Below are positions 1-6,709 of a stretch of 18,450 bases of DNA, one piece after another (positions within the stretch are counted from its first letter, which is position 1; the number at the start of each line of letters is the position of its first letter). The notes below the pieces were generated by a model. The model was not told the origin of the DNA. It made no database searches and worked only from the letters and a program-made list of their open reading frames with translations. The translations under genes were made by a program, and so were the position numbers. The stretch comes from W425 sp964503235 (GTDB taxonomy: Bacteria; Chloroflexota; Dehalococcoidia; Dehalococcoidales; RBG-16-60-22), in assembly GCA_964503235.1 (NCBI GenBank), contig CAZCZJ010000046.1, positions 1-18,450 on the forward strand, given 5' to 3'.

Positions 1-294
1 TGCTCGGCGACGGCGCAACGAGGGGCGCTGGACTGGAAACCGAAATTCAAGGCAGCCACCCTGCCGGTATTCAAGGAACTATACGAGAGGGTAGCCAGCG
101 GCGCGGAAACAAAGCGCGTGATAGAGGTGTGCGGCCGCCCCGATTACCGGGAGATACTGGGCAAGGAACTGGCCGAGATACACGATTCCGAGATGTGGCG
201 GGCGGGCAAAGCGACACGCGACCTGAGGCCGAAGGAAGCGGCCAAGAGTGATGCGGCCACGGCGAAAGGGACGGCGGGTAGGCAGAGTAACTAG
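1..294 (+). CDS. ilvC: Ketol-acid reductoisomerase, C-terminal part (5' end outside window)
   Basis: An open frame runs from base 1 to a TAG at 292-294 and gives 97 residues of a protein that begins before the window. It contains CSATAQRGALDW, followed by a helical stretch with the pattern PVFKELYERV, a GRPDYRE segment and EMWRAGK. This resembles the knotted C-terminal domain of ketol-acid reductoisomerase, the NADPH-dependent second step of valine, leucine and isoleucine synthesis. The last 20 or so residues are an Ala/Lys/Thr/Gly-rich tail that looks dispensable. The final 17 codons recur at 811-861. The identification rests on remembered family patterns only, and the N-terminal Rossmann domain is not visible. 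No promoter or terminator is evident between this gene and the cupin 33 bases downstream, so they may share a transcript. Confidence 0.68.
   Translation, partial: CSATAQRGALDWKPKFKAATLPVFKELYERVASGAETKRVIEVCGRPDYREILGKELAEIHDSEMWRAGKATRDLRPKEAAKSDAATAKGTAGRQSN
244..294 (+). repeat. Direct repeat, copy 1 (coding, end of ilvC-like gene)
   Basis: These 51 bases encode the last 16 residues (KSDAATAKGTAGRQSN) and stop of the ilvC-like gene. They match 811-861 at 44 of 51 positions without gaps. Most differences are silent third-position changes, including TAG versus TAA at the stop. Confidence 0.85.
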
Positions 295-327
295 TAATAT
301 CTTAGAAAAAACAGGAAGGAGATAAAT

Positions 328-786
328 TTGACTGAAACAAAATATGGGAAATATTTTTTAAAAGAACCCTGGGGTGTAATCCACCCCGGTACCGACCCTA
401 ATGCGCCGGTATATATAGGAATCGGGCAGGAGGCTCCCGTAGAAGGGTGGGATGAACCTCTGACACAGGTCCTGCGCCCCATTTTTAGACCCTATAAGAT
501 GATACCCGAAGGACACAGGCATTCCGTTGCCGAAATCCTGTATTTTATCGGCGGCGATCCCATGAATTTTAAAGAATTCGGGGCTGAGGTCGAGTTTACG
601 ATGGGTGAGGGTGAGGAAGCAGAAACACACATCATCATCACCACCACCTGGGTATATGTCCCGGGGAACGTGCTGCATTGCCCTCTCAATTTTAAGAGGG
701 TGGATAAACCGATTATGTTCGGGCATATTATGTTTGCGCCCACTTTTGCCTCAACTATAGTAGGTAAAAACCCTTTAGAGCGGTGA
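328..786 (+). CDS. Small single-domain cupin protein
   Basis: This is a 152-residue soluble protein. The TTG start at 328 is supported by AGGAAGGAG at 313-321. It carries the cupin metal-site pattern: H63-x-H65-x3-E69 followed by GG at 75-76 (motif 1), and VPGNVLH with H117 (motif 2). These four residues would bind a divalent metal in a small beta-barrel. Cupins range from dioxygenases and isomerases to sugar- or ligand-binding proteins, so no substrate can be named. There is no signal peptide, so it is probably cytosolic. The gene lies between two copies of the ilvC tail sequence (244-294 and 811-861), suggesting it arrived by insertion or recombination. It looks intact. The fold call is fairly safe and the function is unknown. 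Confidence 0.8.
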   Translation: MTETKYGKYFLKEPWGVIHPGTDPNAPVYIGIGQEAPVEGWDEPLTQVLRPIFRPYKMIPEGHRHSVAEILYFIGGDPMNFKEFGAEVEFTMGEGEEAETHIIITTTWVYVPGNVLHCPLNFKRVDKPIMFGHIMFAPTFASTIVGKNPLER

Positions 787-810
787 TACATAGTATAGCA
801 GGCACAAAAT

Positions 811-861
811 AAGAGCGACGCGGCAACGGCGAAAGGGACGGGAGGAAGGCAGAGTAACTAA
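811..861 (+). repeat. Direct repeat, copy 2: relic of ilvC-like gene end
   Basis: This non-coding copy of 244-294 still reads K-S-D-A-A-T-A-K-G-T-G-G-R-Q-S-N-stop in frame, although the frame is closed by a TAG at 796-798 and has no start. Its differences from copy 1 are nearly all silent. It therefore looks like the tail of a real second ilvC-like gene, or the original gene end displaced by an insertion. Confidence 0.8.
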
Positions 862-934
862 ATAACCGTTGCTACGTTAAATATATATAGAAACACATGA
901 TAGTGTAATACTCTTGGCGAGAGGTTGAAGGGGC

Positions 935-1501
935 ATGGCGAAAAGAGGCTTATTGGTATGGTCTTTATTATTAGTCATGCCCCTGATGTTTTTACTCGTC
1001 TACGGGTGTAGCACAGGTGATACCACAACTACGACAAGTCCAAGCCCTACCACCACATCTGAACTACTGAACGAACTGGCATTTGAGGATTTCCCATTGG
1101 GTTCTGATATGCTTTTCAAAGATATTCCAACTCATATTCATATTATGACAGATATAGACTCTCCTATACCGAATTTCAATGGATATTTTTCACCAGCAGC
1201 CAAAACAATGCTTGATGCCGTTGATTATTCACGGTATTTTATATTATTTACATTCATGGGTTCCCAGCCATTTGCAGGACCCAAAATAGAAGTTGAACGA
1301 ATCTGGCAGGTTGAGAATGTTATTTACGTAGAAGCAAATTTTGATAAGGGCGGGCCGACATATCAACCTACGATAACTTTACCATTTGATACCGTTAAGG
1401 TAAGTAAAGATAACATGACCCAGTATGGTGAAATCACTTTTATACTTCTAGACCAGGATGGGGAAGAAAGGGCCAGAACCGTCTGTGAAATCCCCGGATA
1501 A
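935..1501 (+). CDS. Predicted lipoprotein, PrcB-like C-terminal region possible
   Basis: This is a 188-residue secreted protein. Residues 1-24 form a lipoprotein signal peptide with a basic start (AKR), a long hydrophobic core and VYGC, placing the lipidated cysteine at C25. A Thr/Ser/Pro-rich linker follows (about residues 28-42), as is usual for proteins tethered outside the membrane. The remaining 145 residues are predicted to be mainly beta-strand. The pattern YFILFTFMGSQP, then a strand with IEVERI, then LPFDTVKV recalls the PrcB C-terminal domain of treponemal protease-associated lipoproteins, but that is weak. The ATG at 935 follows GAAGGGG at 927-933, which is close, with GAGAGG at 919-924 as an alternative site. 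It lies directly before the riboflavin operon but is separated from it by a promoter and palindrome, so a metabolic link is not implied. Confidence 0.7.
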   Translation: MAKRGLLVWSLLLVMPLMFLLVYGCSTGDTTTTTSPSPTTTSELLNELAFEDFPLGSDMLFKDIPTHIHIMTDIDSPIPNFNGYFSPAAKTMLDAVDYSRYFILFTFMGSQPFAGPKIEVERIWQVENVIYVEANFDKGGPTYQPTITLPFDTVKVSKDNMTQYGEITFILLDQDGEERARTVCEIPG

Positions 1502-1511
1502 CACCTCAATA

Positions 1512-1541
1512 TTGCGCTTGTCTTATGACAAGTGCTAAAAT
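1512..1541 (+). promoter_or_regulatory. Candidate promoter of the riboflavin operon
   Basis: TTGCGC at 1512-1517 and TAAAAT at 1536-1541 are 18 bases apart, and TG at 1533-1534 makes an extended -10. Transcription would start near 1548, leaving a leader of about 30 bases with AAGG at 1566-1569 before the ribE ATG. The -35 box matches consensus only in TTG. The interval from the previous gene is too short for an FMN riboswitch. Confidence 0.5.
1514..1535. promoter_or_regulatory. Palindrome in the promoter spacer, candidate operator
   Basis: GCGCTTGTC and GACAAGTGC form 9-base arms around TTAT, with one G-T mismatch. The palindrome fills the spacer between the proposed -35 and -10 boxes, a usual place for a repressor site. 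The right half with following bases (AAGTGCTAA) resembles half of a CIRCE element, but the spacing is not that of CIRCE. There is no T-run after it, so it makes a poor terminator. Confidence 0.45.
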
Positions 1542-1577
1542 GAGAGTAATTAAGGTCTTTTCTGCAAGGTATAAGTC

Positions 1578-2207
1578 ATGTTTACCGGCATTATTCAAGA
1601 GATAGGGACAGTAGCTTCTCTTCCATCGGGGGGGATGGTGATAACGGCAGGACAAATCCTGGATGGGATAGAACTCGGCGGGAGTATCGCGGTCAACGGC
1701 GTCTGCCAGACGGTTACCACCTTTACCGCTTCGTCCTTCTCCGTGGAGGTCATGCCGGAAACTTTAAAAAGAACGAACCTGGGAATGCTCCACATCGGTG
1801 ATAAGGTGAATTTGGAAAGACCGCTGGGGCTGGGAGGGGAAATTGGAGGCCACCTGGTGCAGGGACACATCGACGATACGGGAAAGGTAATCTCGGCTAG
1901 TAAAGAAGGTGAAGCCGTAATCATGAGGTTCAAGGCCCCCGAGGAATTGATGCAATACATCGTCCAAAAAGGCTTTATCGCCGTCGACGGCACCAGCCTT
2001 ACGGTAGTCGATAAAGACCGGACGTCTTTTAGCGTATCGATAGTCGGTTTTACCCGGGACAATACGGTACTGGCCGAAAGAAGACCCGGGGACGTTGTCA
2101 ACCTGGAAGTGGACATCATCGGCAAATACGTAGTAGAGTCCACCAGAGCGCCGGGCAGCGGCATCACTGCCGAATTCCTGCAGGAGCACGGCTTCCCGGT
2201 AAATTAA
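1578..2207 (+). CDS. ribE: Riboflavin synthase, alpha subunit
   Basis: This enzyme converts two molecules of 6,7-dimethyl-8-ribityllumazine to riboflavin and the pyrimidinedione that RibH reuses. The protein has 209 residues, the normal family length. It shows the two tandem lumazine-binding halves: the first opens with MFTGIIQEIG and contains GSIAVNGVCQTV (C43), and the second begins near GGHLVQGHID (88-99) and contains the parallel GFIAVDGTSLTV. The ATG at 1578 starts exactly at the conserved MFTGI and follows AAGGT at 1566-1570. It is the first gene of a tight ribE-ribBA-ribH operon, 29 bases before ribBA. No RibD gene, which usually accompanies these three, is present here; the gene upstream is a lipoprotein. 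The identification is secure. Confidence 0.95.
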   Translation: MFTGIIQEIGTVASLPSGGMVITAGQILDGIELGGSIAVNGVCQTVTTFTASSFSVEVMPETLKRTNLGMLHIGDKVNLERPLGLGGEIGGHLVQGHIDDTGKVISASKEGEAVIMRFKAPEELMQYIVQKGFIAVDGTSLTVVDKDRTSFSVSIVGFTRDNTVLAERRPGDVVNLEVDIIGKYVVESTRAPGSGITAEFLQEHGFPVN

Positions 2208-2236
2208 CGTACCCGATACATAAGGAGTTTCATAAA

Positions 2237-3454
2237 ATGACACTGGCAACCATTCCCGAAGCTATTGAAGATATAAAAGCCGGAAAATTCGTCATCGTGG
2301 TCGATGACGAGGACCGCGAAAACGAGGGCGACCTGGTAATGGCCGCCGAGAAGGTTACTACCGAAGCCATAAATTTCATGGCCAAATACGGGCGGGGGCT
2401 TATCTGCATGCCGATGACCGGACAGCGTCTCGACGAGCTCAGGATACCGATGATGGCCAGCAATAACACCTCACGCTTCGGCACCGCCTTCTCGGTATCG
2501 GTGGAAGCCAGGGAGGGAACCAGCACCGGTATTTCGGCGGCGGACCGGGCGAGGACAGTACAGGTTCTCGCCAACCCGAACAGTCGGCACGAAGACATCG
2601 TCATGCCGGGGCACATGTTCCCCCTGCGTGCCCGGGACGGGGGCGTGCTGGTGAGAGCGGGACAGACCGAGGCGACGGTAGACCTTGCCAGGATGGCCGG
2701 ACTGACTCCGGCAGGCGTCTGCTGTGAGATTATGAACGTGGACGGGACGATGGCACGGCTTCCTCAACTCAAGATTTTTGCCAGGAAGCACGGACTGAAA
2801 ATCATCAGCGTCGCCGACCTGATAGCCTACCGCTACCGCCACGAAAGACTGGTGCAGAAGGTCGCTGAAGCCAAGCTGCCCACTCCTTTCGGTAATTTTA
2901 AGGTAATAGCCTATAAAAGCAGCACCGACCCCGCCGAACACCTGGCGATGGTGATGGGAGACGTGGCCACCGACGAACCGGTACTGGTACGCGTCCACAG
3001 CCAGTGCCTCACCGGCGATGTTTTCCACAGCCTGCGCTGCGACTGCGGCGAGCAGATAGAAATGTCCATGAAAAAGATAGCCGAGGAAGGCCGCGGCGTT
3101 GTCCTCTACATGAGACAGGAGGGAAGGGGCATCGGCATCCACAACAAGATAAAAGCCTACGCCCTCCAGGACGAGGGCATGGATACCGTCGAAGCCAATC
3201 TCTCGCTCGGTTTCAAAGCCGACCACCGCGACTACGGCGTGGGCGCCCAGATACTGGCCGACCTGGGAGTGCACAGTATGCGGCTGATGACCAATAATCC
3301 CAAGAAGATAAGCGGACTGGAAAGCTACGGACTCAAGATAGTGGAGCAGCTTCCCATCACCACGCAGCCGAACCCGTACAATCGCAAATACCTGAGCACA
3401 AAGCAGAAGAAAATGGGCCATCTCTTGAAAGTGCCCGATAATATATCAGATTAA
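2237..3454 (+). CDS. ribBA: Bifunctional DHBP synthase / GTP cyclohydrolase II
   Basis: The N-terminal half (about 1-205) is 3,4-dihydroxy-2-butanone 4-phosphate synthase. It carries the acidic loop DDEDRENEGDL at 23-33 and the later GHMFPLRARDGG and TEATVDLARMAG segments. The C-terminal half (about 206-400) is GTP cyclohydrolase II, with zinc ligands C257, C268 and C270 in the usual C-x10-C-x-C spacing and the RQEGRGIG active-site loop. Together they make both precursors entering riboflavin synthesis, from ribulose 5-phosphate and GTP. The length of 405 residues is typical of the fused protein. The start at 2237 follows AAGGAG at 2222-2227. Both domains look complete, so both activities are expected. 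The gene lies between ribE and ribH in one operon. Confidence 0.96.
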   Translation: MTLATIPEAIEDIKAGKFVIVVDDEDRENEGDLVMAAEKVTTEAINFMAKYGRGLICMPMTGQRLDELRIPMMASNNTSRFGTAFSVSVEAREGTSTGISAADRARTVQVLANPNSRHEDIVMPGHMFPLRARDGGVLVRAGQTEATVDLARMAGLTPAGVCCEIMNVDGTMARLPQLKIFARKHGLKIISVADLIAYRYRHERLVQKVAEAKLPTPFGNFKVIAYKSSTDPAEHLAMVMGDVATDEPVLVRVHSQCLTGDVFHSLRCDCGEQIEMSMKKIAEEGRGVVLYMRQEGRGIGIHNKIKAYALQDEGMDTVEANLSLGFKADHRDYGVGAQILADLGVHSMRLMTNNPKKISGLESYGLKIVEQLPITTQPNPYNRKYLSTKQKKMGHLLKVPDNISD

Positions 3455-3475
3455 AATACGACCAAGGAGATAACG

Positions 3476-3943
3476 ATGAGCAAGCAATACGAAGGAATGC
3501 TGCTGGGAAAGGGACTCAAGTTCGGGGTGGTTATCTCGCGTTTCAACGAGTTCTTCAGCAAGAAAATGCTCGAAGGAGCCCAGGACGCCCTGTTACGTCA
3601 CGGCGTTAACGAGGAAGATATCGAACAGGCCTGGACGCCCGGTTCATTTGAAATCCCGCTGATTGCCCAGAAAATGGCCCAGTCGAAGAAATACGACGCC
3701 ATCATCTGCCTGGGCGCGGTGATACGCGGCAGCACACCGCATTTCGACCACATATCCGCCGAGGTCACCAAGGGTATAGCCAAGGTCAACCTGGATACCG
3801 GAGTGCCGGTTATTTACGGCGTGATTACCACTGACACGCTGGAACAGGCGATAGAGCGCTCCGGGTCGAAGGCGGGCAACAAGGGATTTAACGCCGCCGT
3901 CAGCGCCATCGAAATGGCCAACCTGGTAAAGTCTATCGGCTAG
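3476..3943 (+). CDS. ribH: 6,7-dimethyl-8-ribityllumazine synthase
   Basis: RibH condenses 5-amino-6-ribitylamino-uracil with dihydroxybutanone phosphate to give the substrate of RibE. The 155-residue protein has the family landmarks: VVISRFNEFF near the N-terminus, TPGSFEIPL for ribityl binding, GAVIRGSTPHFDHI with the catalytic histidine at H89, and a C-terminal GNKGFNAA segment. The ATG at 3476 follows a strong AAGGAGA at 3464-3470. In this family subunits assemble into pentamers or 60-mer capsids, and nothing in the sequence argues for one over the other. It is the last gene of the riboflavin operon and ends only two bases from the convergent amidase gene, with no hairpin terminator between them. 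Confidence 0.96.
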   Translation: MSKQYEGMLLGKGLKFGVVISRFNEFFSKKMLEGAQDALLRHGVNEEDIEQAWTPGSFEIPLIAQKMAQSKKYDAIICLGAVIRGSTPHFDHISAEVTKGIAKVNLDTGVPVIYGVITTDTLEQAIERSGSKAGNKGFNAAVSAIEMANLVKSIG

Positions 3944-3945
3944 AT

Positions 3946-5460
3946 TCAGGGGGTGGCCGGGGTGCAGACGGGCGGGATGCGGTCAGCCCAGGGTTTTACA
4001 CTTTCCAGCTGCCCGGCCAGACGGAACAGCGTGGATTCATCCCCGTAACGCCCGGCGAACTGCATGCCGACGGGCAGTCCGGCATCGTTCCAGTGTAGCG
4101 GGACGGACATAGCGGGTTGACCGGTGGCATTGAACATGGGTGTATAGGGCATAAACGAGAAGAACATCTCGGATAGTTTACCAAACCGCATTTCGATAGC
4201 TTTCCTGAAAATCCAACCGGCATTGAGACTGCCAAGAAGCTTCATCGCTATACCCTGAATTCCTTCAACACAGATGGTACCGGTAGTTACGGGCGGTTGA
4301 GCCAGCGTCGGTGTTAAAATGACATCATACTCATTGAACAACCTGCCAATTTCCCGACATTTACGCTGAAGCAGGTTAAGCGAACCGGAAAAATCGGATG
4401 CCCGGTATTGCTTACCCAATAAATAAATAACCCAGGTGACAGACTCAAAATCGCGGCGTGAAACCCGCCGACCCATAGACACCGCAGCCTCTTCAATAAA
4501 AGTTCTTATTTCACTGAATACCAGTATCGCGAAAGCCCGGGCAACGGCAAAGGTATCCGCTTCTATTTTTATCTCCTCTACTTCATGCCCTAAGCTTTGA
4601 CAGAGCTCAACAGTCTCCATTAAACCCTTCCGGCAATCTTCATCCGGAGTCGTTTCCAATATAAACTCATCGGTAAAGCCGATACGCAGTTTTCCCGGCT
4701 CTTGACCGACCTGGCTGAGGAAGGAGCCCTGCGGCGGTGCCGCATAGTAAGGAGCACCGATATCAGGTCCGGTGGTTGCATCCAGCATGGCGGCGCTATC
4801 GCGCACCGAGCGCGTTATGACGTGTTCGCAATGAAAGCCCCGCCAGATTTCCACAAAATCAGGACCGACCGGAGTGCGTCCACGCGTCGGTTTGAGGCCG
4901 AAGACACCGCAACAGGAAGCAGGGATACGGATGGAACCCGCGCCATCGCTGGCATGCGCCAGGGGAACGATTCTGGCAGCCACGGCAGCCGCCGAGCCGC
5001 CGCTGGAACCACCGGTGGTACGGGTCAAATCCCAGGGATTGTTCGCCGTACCGAATAATTCCGGTTCAGTTACCGGAGCCAGCCCCAGCTCGGGCAGGTT
5101 GGTCTTACCTACGATGATAGCCCCGGCATTTTTATAGCGTTTGACCAGCTCACTGTCATGGTCGGGCACGTAATCTTTAAAGAAACGGCAGCCGTTGGTC
5201 AACGGCACCCCGGCATAAGACATCAACAGGTCTTTGAGCAGGAAGGGTACACCAGTAAATGGACCTTCAGGAAGGTCCGAATTAGCGGCTTCAAGGGCCT
5301 GCTCGTACATTTTAAGGACTACAGCATTGAGAGAGGGATTATGTAGGTCAATACGGGCTACGGCTTCCTCAACAAGTTCAACGGGCTTTACCTGTTTGTT
5401 ACGAACAAGTTCAGCCAGACCGAGACCATCGTATTTATCATAATCACTGAAACCGACCAA
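3946..5460 (-). CDS. Amidase-signature family hydrolase
   Basis: This 504-residue protein belongs to the Ser-cisSer-Lys amidase family. The triad can be assigned as K76 (FLLKDL), S152 in GGSSGGS at 150-156, and nucleophile S176 in DGAGSIRIPAS, with the 24-residue S-S spacing seen in characterised members. The first glycine of the usual DGGGS is Ala here, a tolerated variant. Members cleave amide bonds in substrates from aryl amides to nylon oligomers, so the substrate is unknown. No GatB or GatC gene is nearby and the length exceeds most GatA proteins, so a tRNA amidotransferase subunit is less likely. The TTG start at 5460-5458 follows AAGGA on the minus strand. It probably follows the small EF-Tu-like gene in one transcript, with a 77-base gap. 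Confidence 0.88.
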   Translation of the reverse strand: MVGFSDYDKYDGLGLAELVRNKQVKPVELVEEAVARIDLHNPSLNAVVLKMYEQALEAANSDLPEGPFTGVPFLLKDLLMSYAGVPLTNGCRFFKDYVPDHDSELVKRYKNAGAIIVGKTNLPELGLAPVTEPELFGTANNPWDLTRTTGGSSGGSAAAVAARIVPLAHASDGAGSIRIPASCCGVFGLKPTRGRTPVGPDFVEIWRGFHCEHVITRSVRDSAAMLDATTGPDIGAPYYAAPPQGSFLSQVGQEPGKLRIGFTDEFILETTPDEDCRKGLMETVELCQSLGHEVEEIKIEADTFAVARAFAILVFSEIRTFIEEAAVSMGRRVSRRDFESVTWVIYLLGKQYRASDFSGSLNLLQRKCREIGRLFNEYDVILTPTLAQPPVTTGTICVEGIQGIAMKLLGSLNAGWIFRKAIEMRFGKLSEMFFSFMPYTPMFNATGQPAMSVPLHWNDAGLPVGMQFAGRYGDESTLFRLAGQLESVKPWADRIPPVCTPATP

Positions 5461-5537
5461 AAGTGTTTTCCTTAATAAATGGCAAGTTCAGAATTAATAA
5501 TCGTCGGCATATAGCTTTCCGGGGTAGTGAGGACAGG

Positions 5538-5792
5538 TCAATCGGTAACTTTATAGACAGTATCCCCAGACCTTACCCTGTCCGGGACCTTGATACCAAC
5601 GGAATCACCCTTTTTAGCTTCGGTGACGTTCTCGTTGTCAATCTGCATAGAACCAATCACCATCTCAATATCCGTGGTATGTCCCTTGATATGGATTTTG
5701 TCGCCTGCCTTGAGCGTTCCGGTCATATCGACACCGGCAACAACCGGGTGGGCAAAGAAATCACTTACCTTGCCTACTTCTTCCTCAGGCAT
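5538..5792 (-). CDS. Small EF-Tu domain 2-like protein
   Basis: This 84-residue protein consists of little more than one translation-factor beta-barrel. It reads VGKVSDFFAHPVVAGVDMTG, then LKAGDKIHIKGHT, then a segment ending AKKGDSVGIKV and a final strand. This is the pattern of domain 2 of EF-Tu and related GTPases without any GTP-binding domain. Such stand-alone proteins are often annotated as elongation factor-like; their role is not established. The start is set at the ATG 5792-5790 because AAGGAGG lies at 5801-5807 on the minus strand; a longer reading adds ten residues across that site and is unlikely. A promoter lies upstream (5847-5875), and the amidase gene follows on the same strand. 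Confidence 0.82.
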   Translation of the reverse strand: MPEEEVGKVSDFFAHPVVAGVDMTGTLKAGDKIHIKGHTTDIEMVIGSMQIDNENVTEAKKGDSVGIKVPDRVRSGDTVYKVTD

Positions 5793-5800
5793 TTTACTCC

Positions 5801-5807
5801 CCTCCTT
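5801..5807 (-). promoter_or_regulatory. Ribosome binding site deciding the start of the EF-Tu-like gene
   Basis: AAGGAGG on the minus strand lies 8 bases before the ATG at 5792-5790. It rules out the in-frame start ten codons upstream, which would include this site. Confidence 0.8.
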
Positions 5808-5846
5808 GGTTAATATTATCAAAGATATAATCTCTTTCGTTTTAGG

Positions 5847-5875
5847 ATTATACCTCCAGAACTATTATAAATCAA
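5847..5875 (-). promoter_or_regulatory. Sigma-70 type promoter of the EF-Tu-like gene
   Basis: On the minus strand TTGATT (5875-5870) and TATAAT (5852-5847) are separated by exactly 17 bases. The predicted start near 5840 leaves a leader of about 48 bases. The -35 box is identical to that proposed for infC. Confidence 0.65.
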
Positions 5876-5972
5876 TATCCTGAAAAGCGGTATCACCATC
5901 ATCGATGATTTTTATTCCGATTAACCTACTATTCTTCGTTTCTAAATTTATAAGCATCTGGTTTCACGGTTT

Positions 5973-6222
5973 TTACCTCACCCCCTTTATCCCCCTCTCC
6001 AATAAGCAACATTGAGTAAGCTCCGAGATAATTTGATTGGAGAGGGGGAAGTATCTTTTATTTAAATCCTCCCCCTGCCTCCCCCTCCTTTACTAAAGGA
6101 GGGGGAGGCAGGAGAAAAGGAGACCTGACGAACATCTACAAGGGCTGCACAAGCCTGAGGGATCGGGATTTATTCACCGGACAAACGCATGATGCTGCGA
6201 GGGCGGCGGGTGGGAATAGATA
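5973..6222 (+). repeat. Composite interspersed repeat, copy 1 (in the 5793-6344 intergenic region)
   Basis: The 552-base gap between the EF-Tu-like gene and the gene at 6345 is mostly filled by this element. It opens with CCTCACCCCC and a hairpin (14-base arms 5990-6003 and 6036-6049, TCCCCCTCTCCAAT and its complement). A near-perfect palindrome follows, with 19-base arms at 6074-6092 and 6094-6112 around one base. After about 95 bases with no evident structure it ends with GGGTGGGAATAGATA at 6208-6222. The last motif and the opening recur at the other copies. No gene is seen in it. Confidence 0.65.
6074..6112. repeat. Long perfect palindrome
   Basis: The arms CCTGCCTCCCCCTCCTTTA (6074-6092) and its exact complement (6094-6112) flank a single C. 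It can form a cruciform or a very stable RNA hairpin but is not followed by a T-run. Confidence 0.85.
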
Positions 6223-6245
6223 TTTATACGGGGGAGGGGGAGGGG
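6201..6245 (+). other. G-rich tract with quadruplex potential
   Basis: The runs GGG (6208), GGG (6212), GGGGG (6230), GGGGG (6236) and GGGG (6242) lie on the plus strand. The three last runs are separated by single A bases. The tract ends 37 bases before the -35 box of the next gene. Confidence 0.5.
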
Positions 6246-6282
6246 ATTTATCGATCCGGTTTGCCAAGCGTCTCCCCGGTTT

Positions 6283-6311
6283 TTGACATAGTAACCTCAG
6301 ACACATATAAT
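6283..6311 (+). promoter_or_regulatory. Consensus sigma-70 promoter
   Basis: TTGACA at 6283-6288 and TATAAT at 6306-6311 are both exact consensus and lie exactly 17 bases apart. The start is expected near 6318, leaving a leader of about 27 bases before the TTG at 6345. Confidence 0.85.
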
Positions 6312-6344
6312 AGGTTTAACTAACCCGACTCCGAGGATTTTAAT

Positions 6345-6575
6345 TTGGCAAAGCAAGAAAAAACCGAAACCTCCAAAGATAAAGCCACCCCCGATATCGA
6401 GCGGATTTCACAACGCCTCGATATGCTTGACCGGCGTTTGGATAACGTCGATTCTATCGTTACCGTAGTCGCCGAGAGGGTAATGAAACAGCCGATAACC
6501 CTGAGTGTCACCTGTTCCAAGTGCGGACAGAAAATAGAGATAGCCCTTATCGGCTCCGAGAAACCCTCCCGTTAA
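6345..6575 (+). CDS. Small hypothetical protein with a C-terminal CxxC
   Basis: I do not recognise this 76-residue protein. The TTG start at 6345 follows GAGGA at 6333-6337 and lies just behind a consensus promoter. Residues 1-18 are charged and probably disordered. Residues about 18-45 have a heptad-like pattern (ISQRLDMLDRRLDNVDSIV) suggesting an amphipathic helix or coiled coil. Residues 56-61 read TCSKCG, half of a zinc ribbon, followed by QKIEIALI. With a single CxxC, metal binding would need a dimer or other partners, which the helix could provide. There are no membrane segments. It stands alone between the repeat-rich gap and the symporter gene, which begins 134 bases later. Codon use and a good promoter argue that it is real. 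Confidence 0.65.
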   Translation: MAKQEKTETSKDKATPDIERISQRLDMLDRRLDNVDSIVTVVAERVMKQPITLSVTCSKCGQKIEIALIGSEKPSR

Positions 6576-6709
6576 TTACACCAGTATGCCAATAAGCACT
6601 TATCTATTAGTAACCCATATCTTATATCACCCGGCAACTGTTCATATGCAGGTGTTGTCGCTGGATTACCGCAGTAAATTCACTATCCGTTATTAAAAGG
6701 GAAGGTGAA

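Noticed and set aside
630..647. A run of six histidine codons (CATCATCATCACCACCAC) that looks like a cloning tag.
   Set aside because: It is out of frame in the cupin gene, where it reads I-I-I-T-T-T. It fits the protein as a normal strand, so it is coincidence and not vector sequence.
1502..1577. Terminator between the lipoprotein gene and ribE.
   Set aside because: The hairpin at 1514-1535 is not followed by a T-run and coincides with a promoter spacer, so an operator is the better reading.
3946..5460. Amidase as GatA of the tRNA amidotransferase.
   Set aside because: There is no gatB or gatC nearby, and the C-terminal half does not resemble GatA as I know it.
5973..6222. CRISPR array, suggested by several repeats in one gap.
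   Set aside because: The repeats are palindromes of differing sequence without equal-length spacers, and no cas gene is present.
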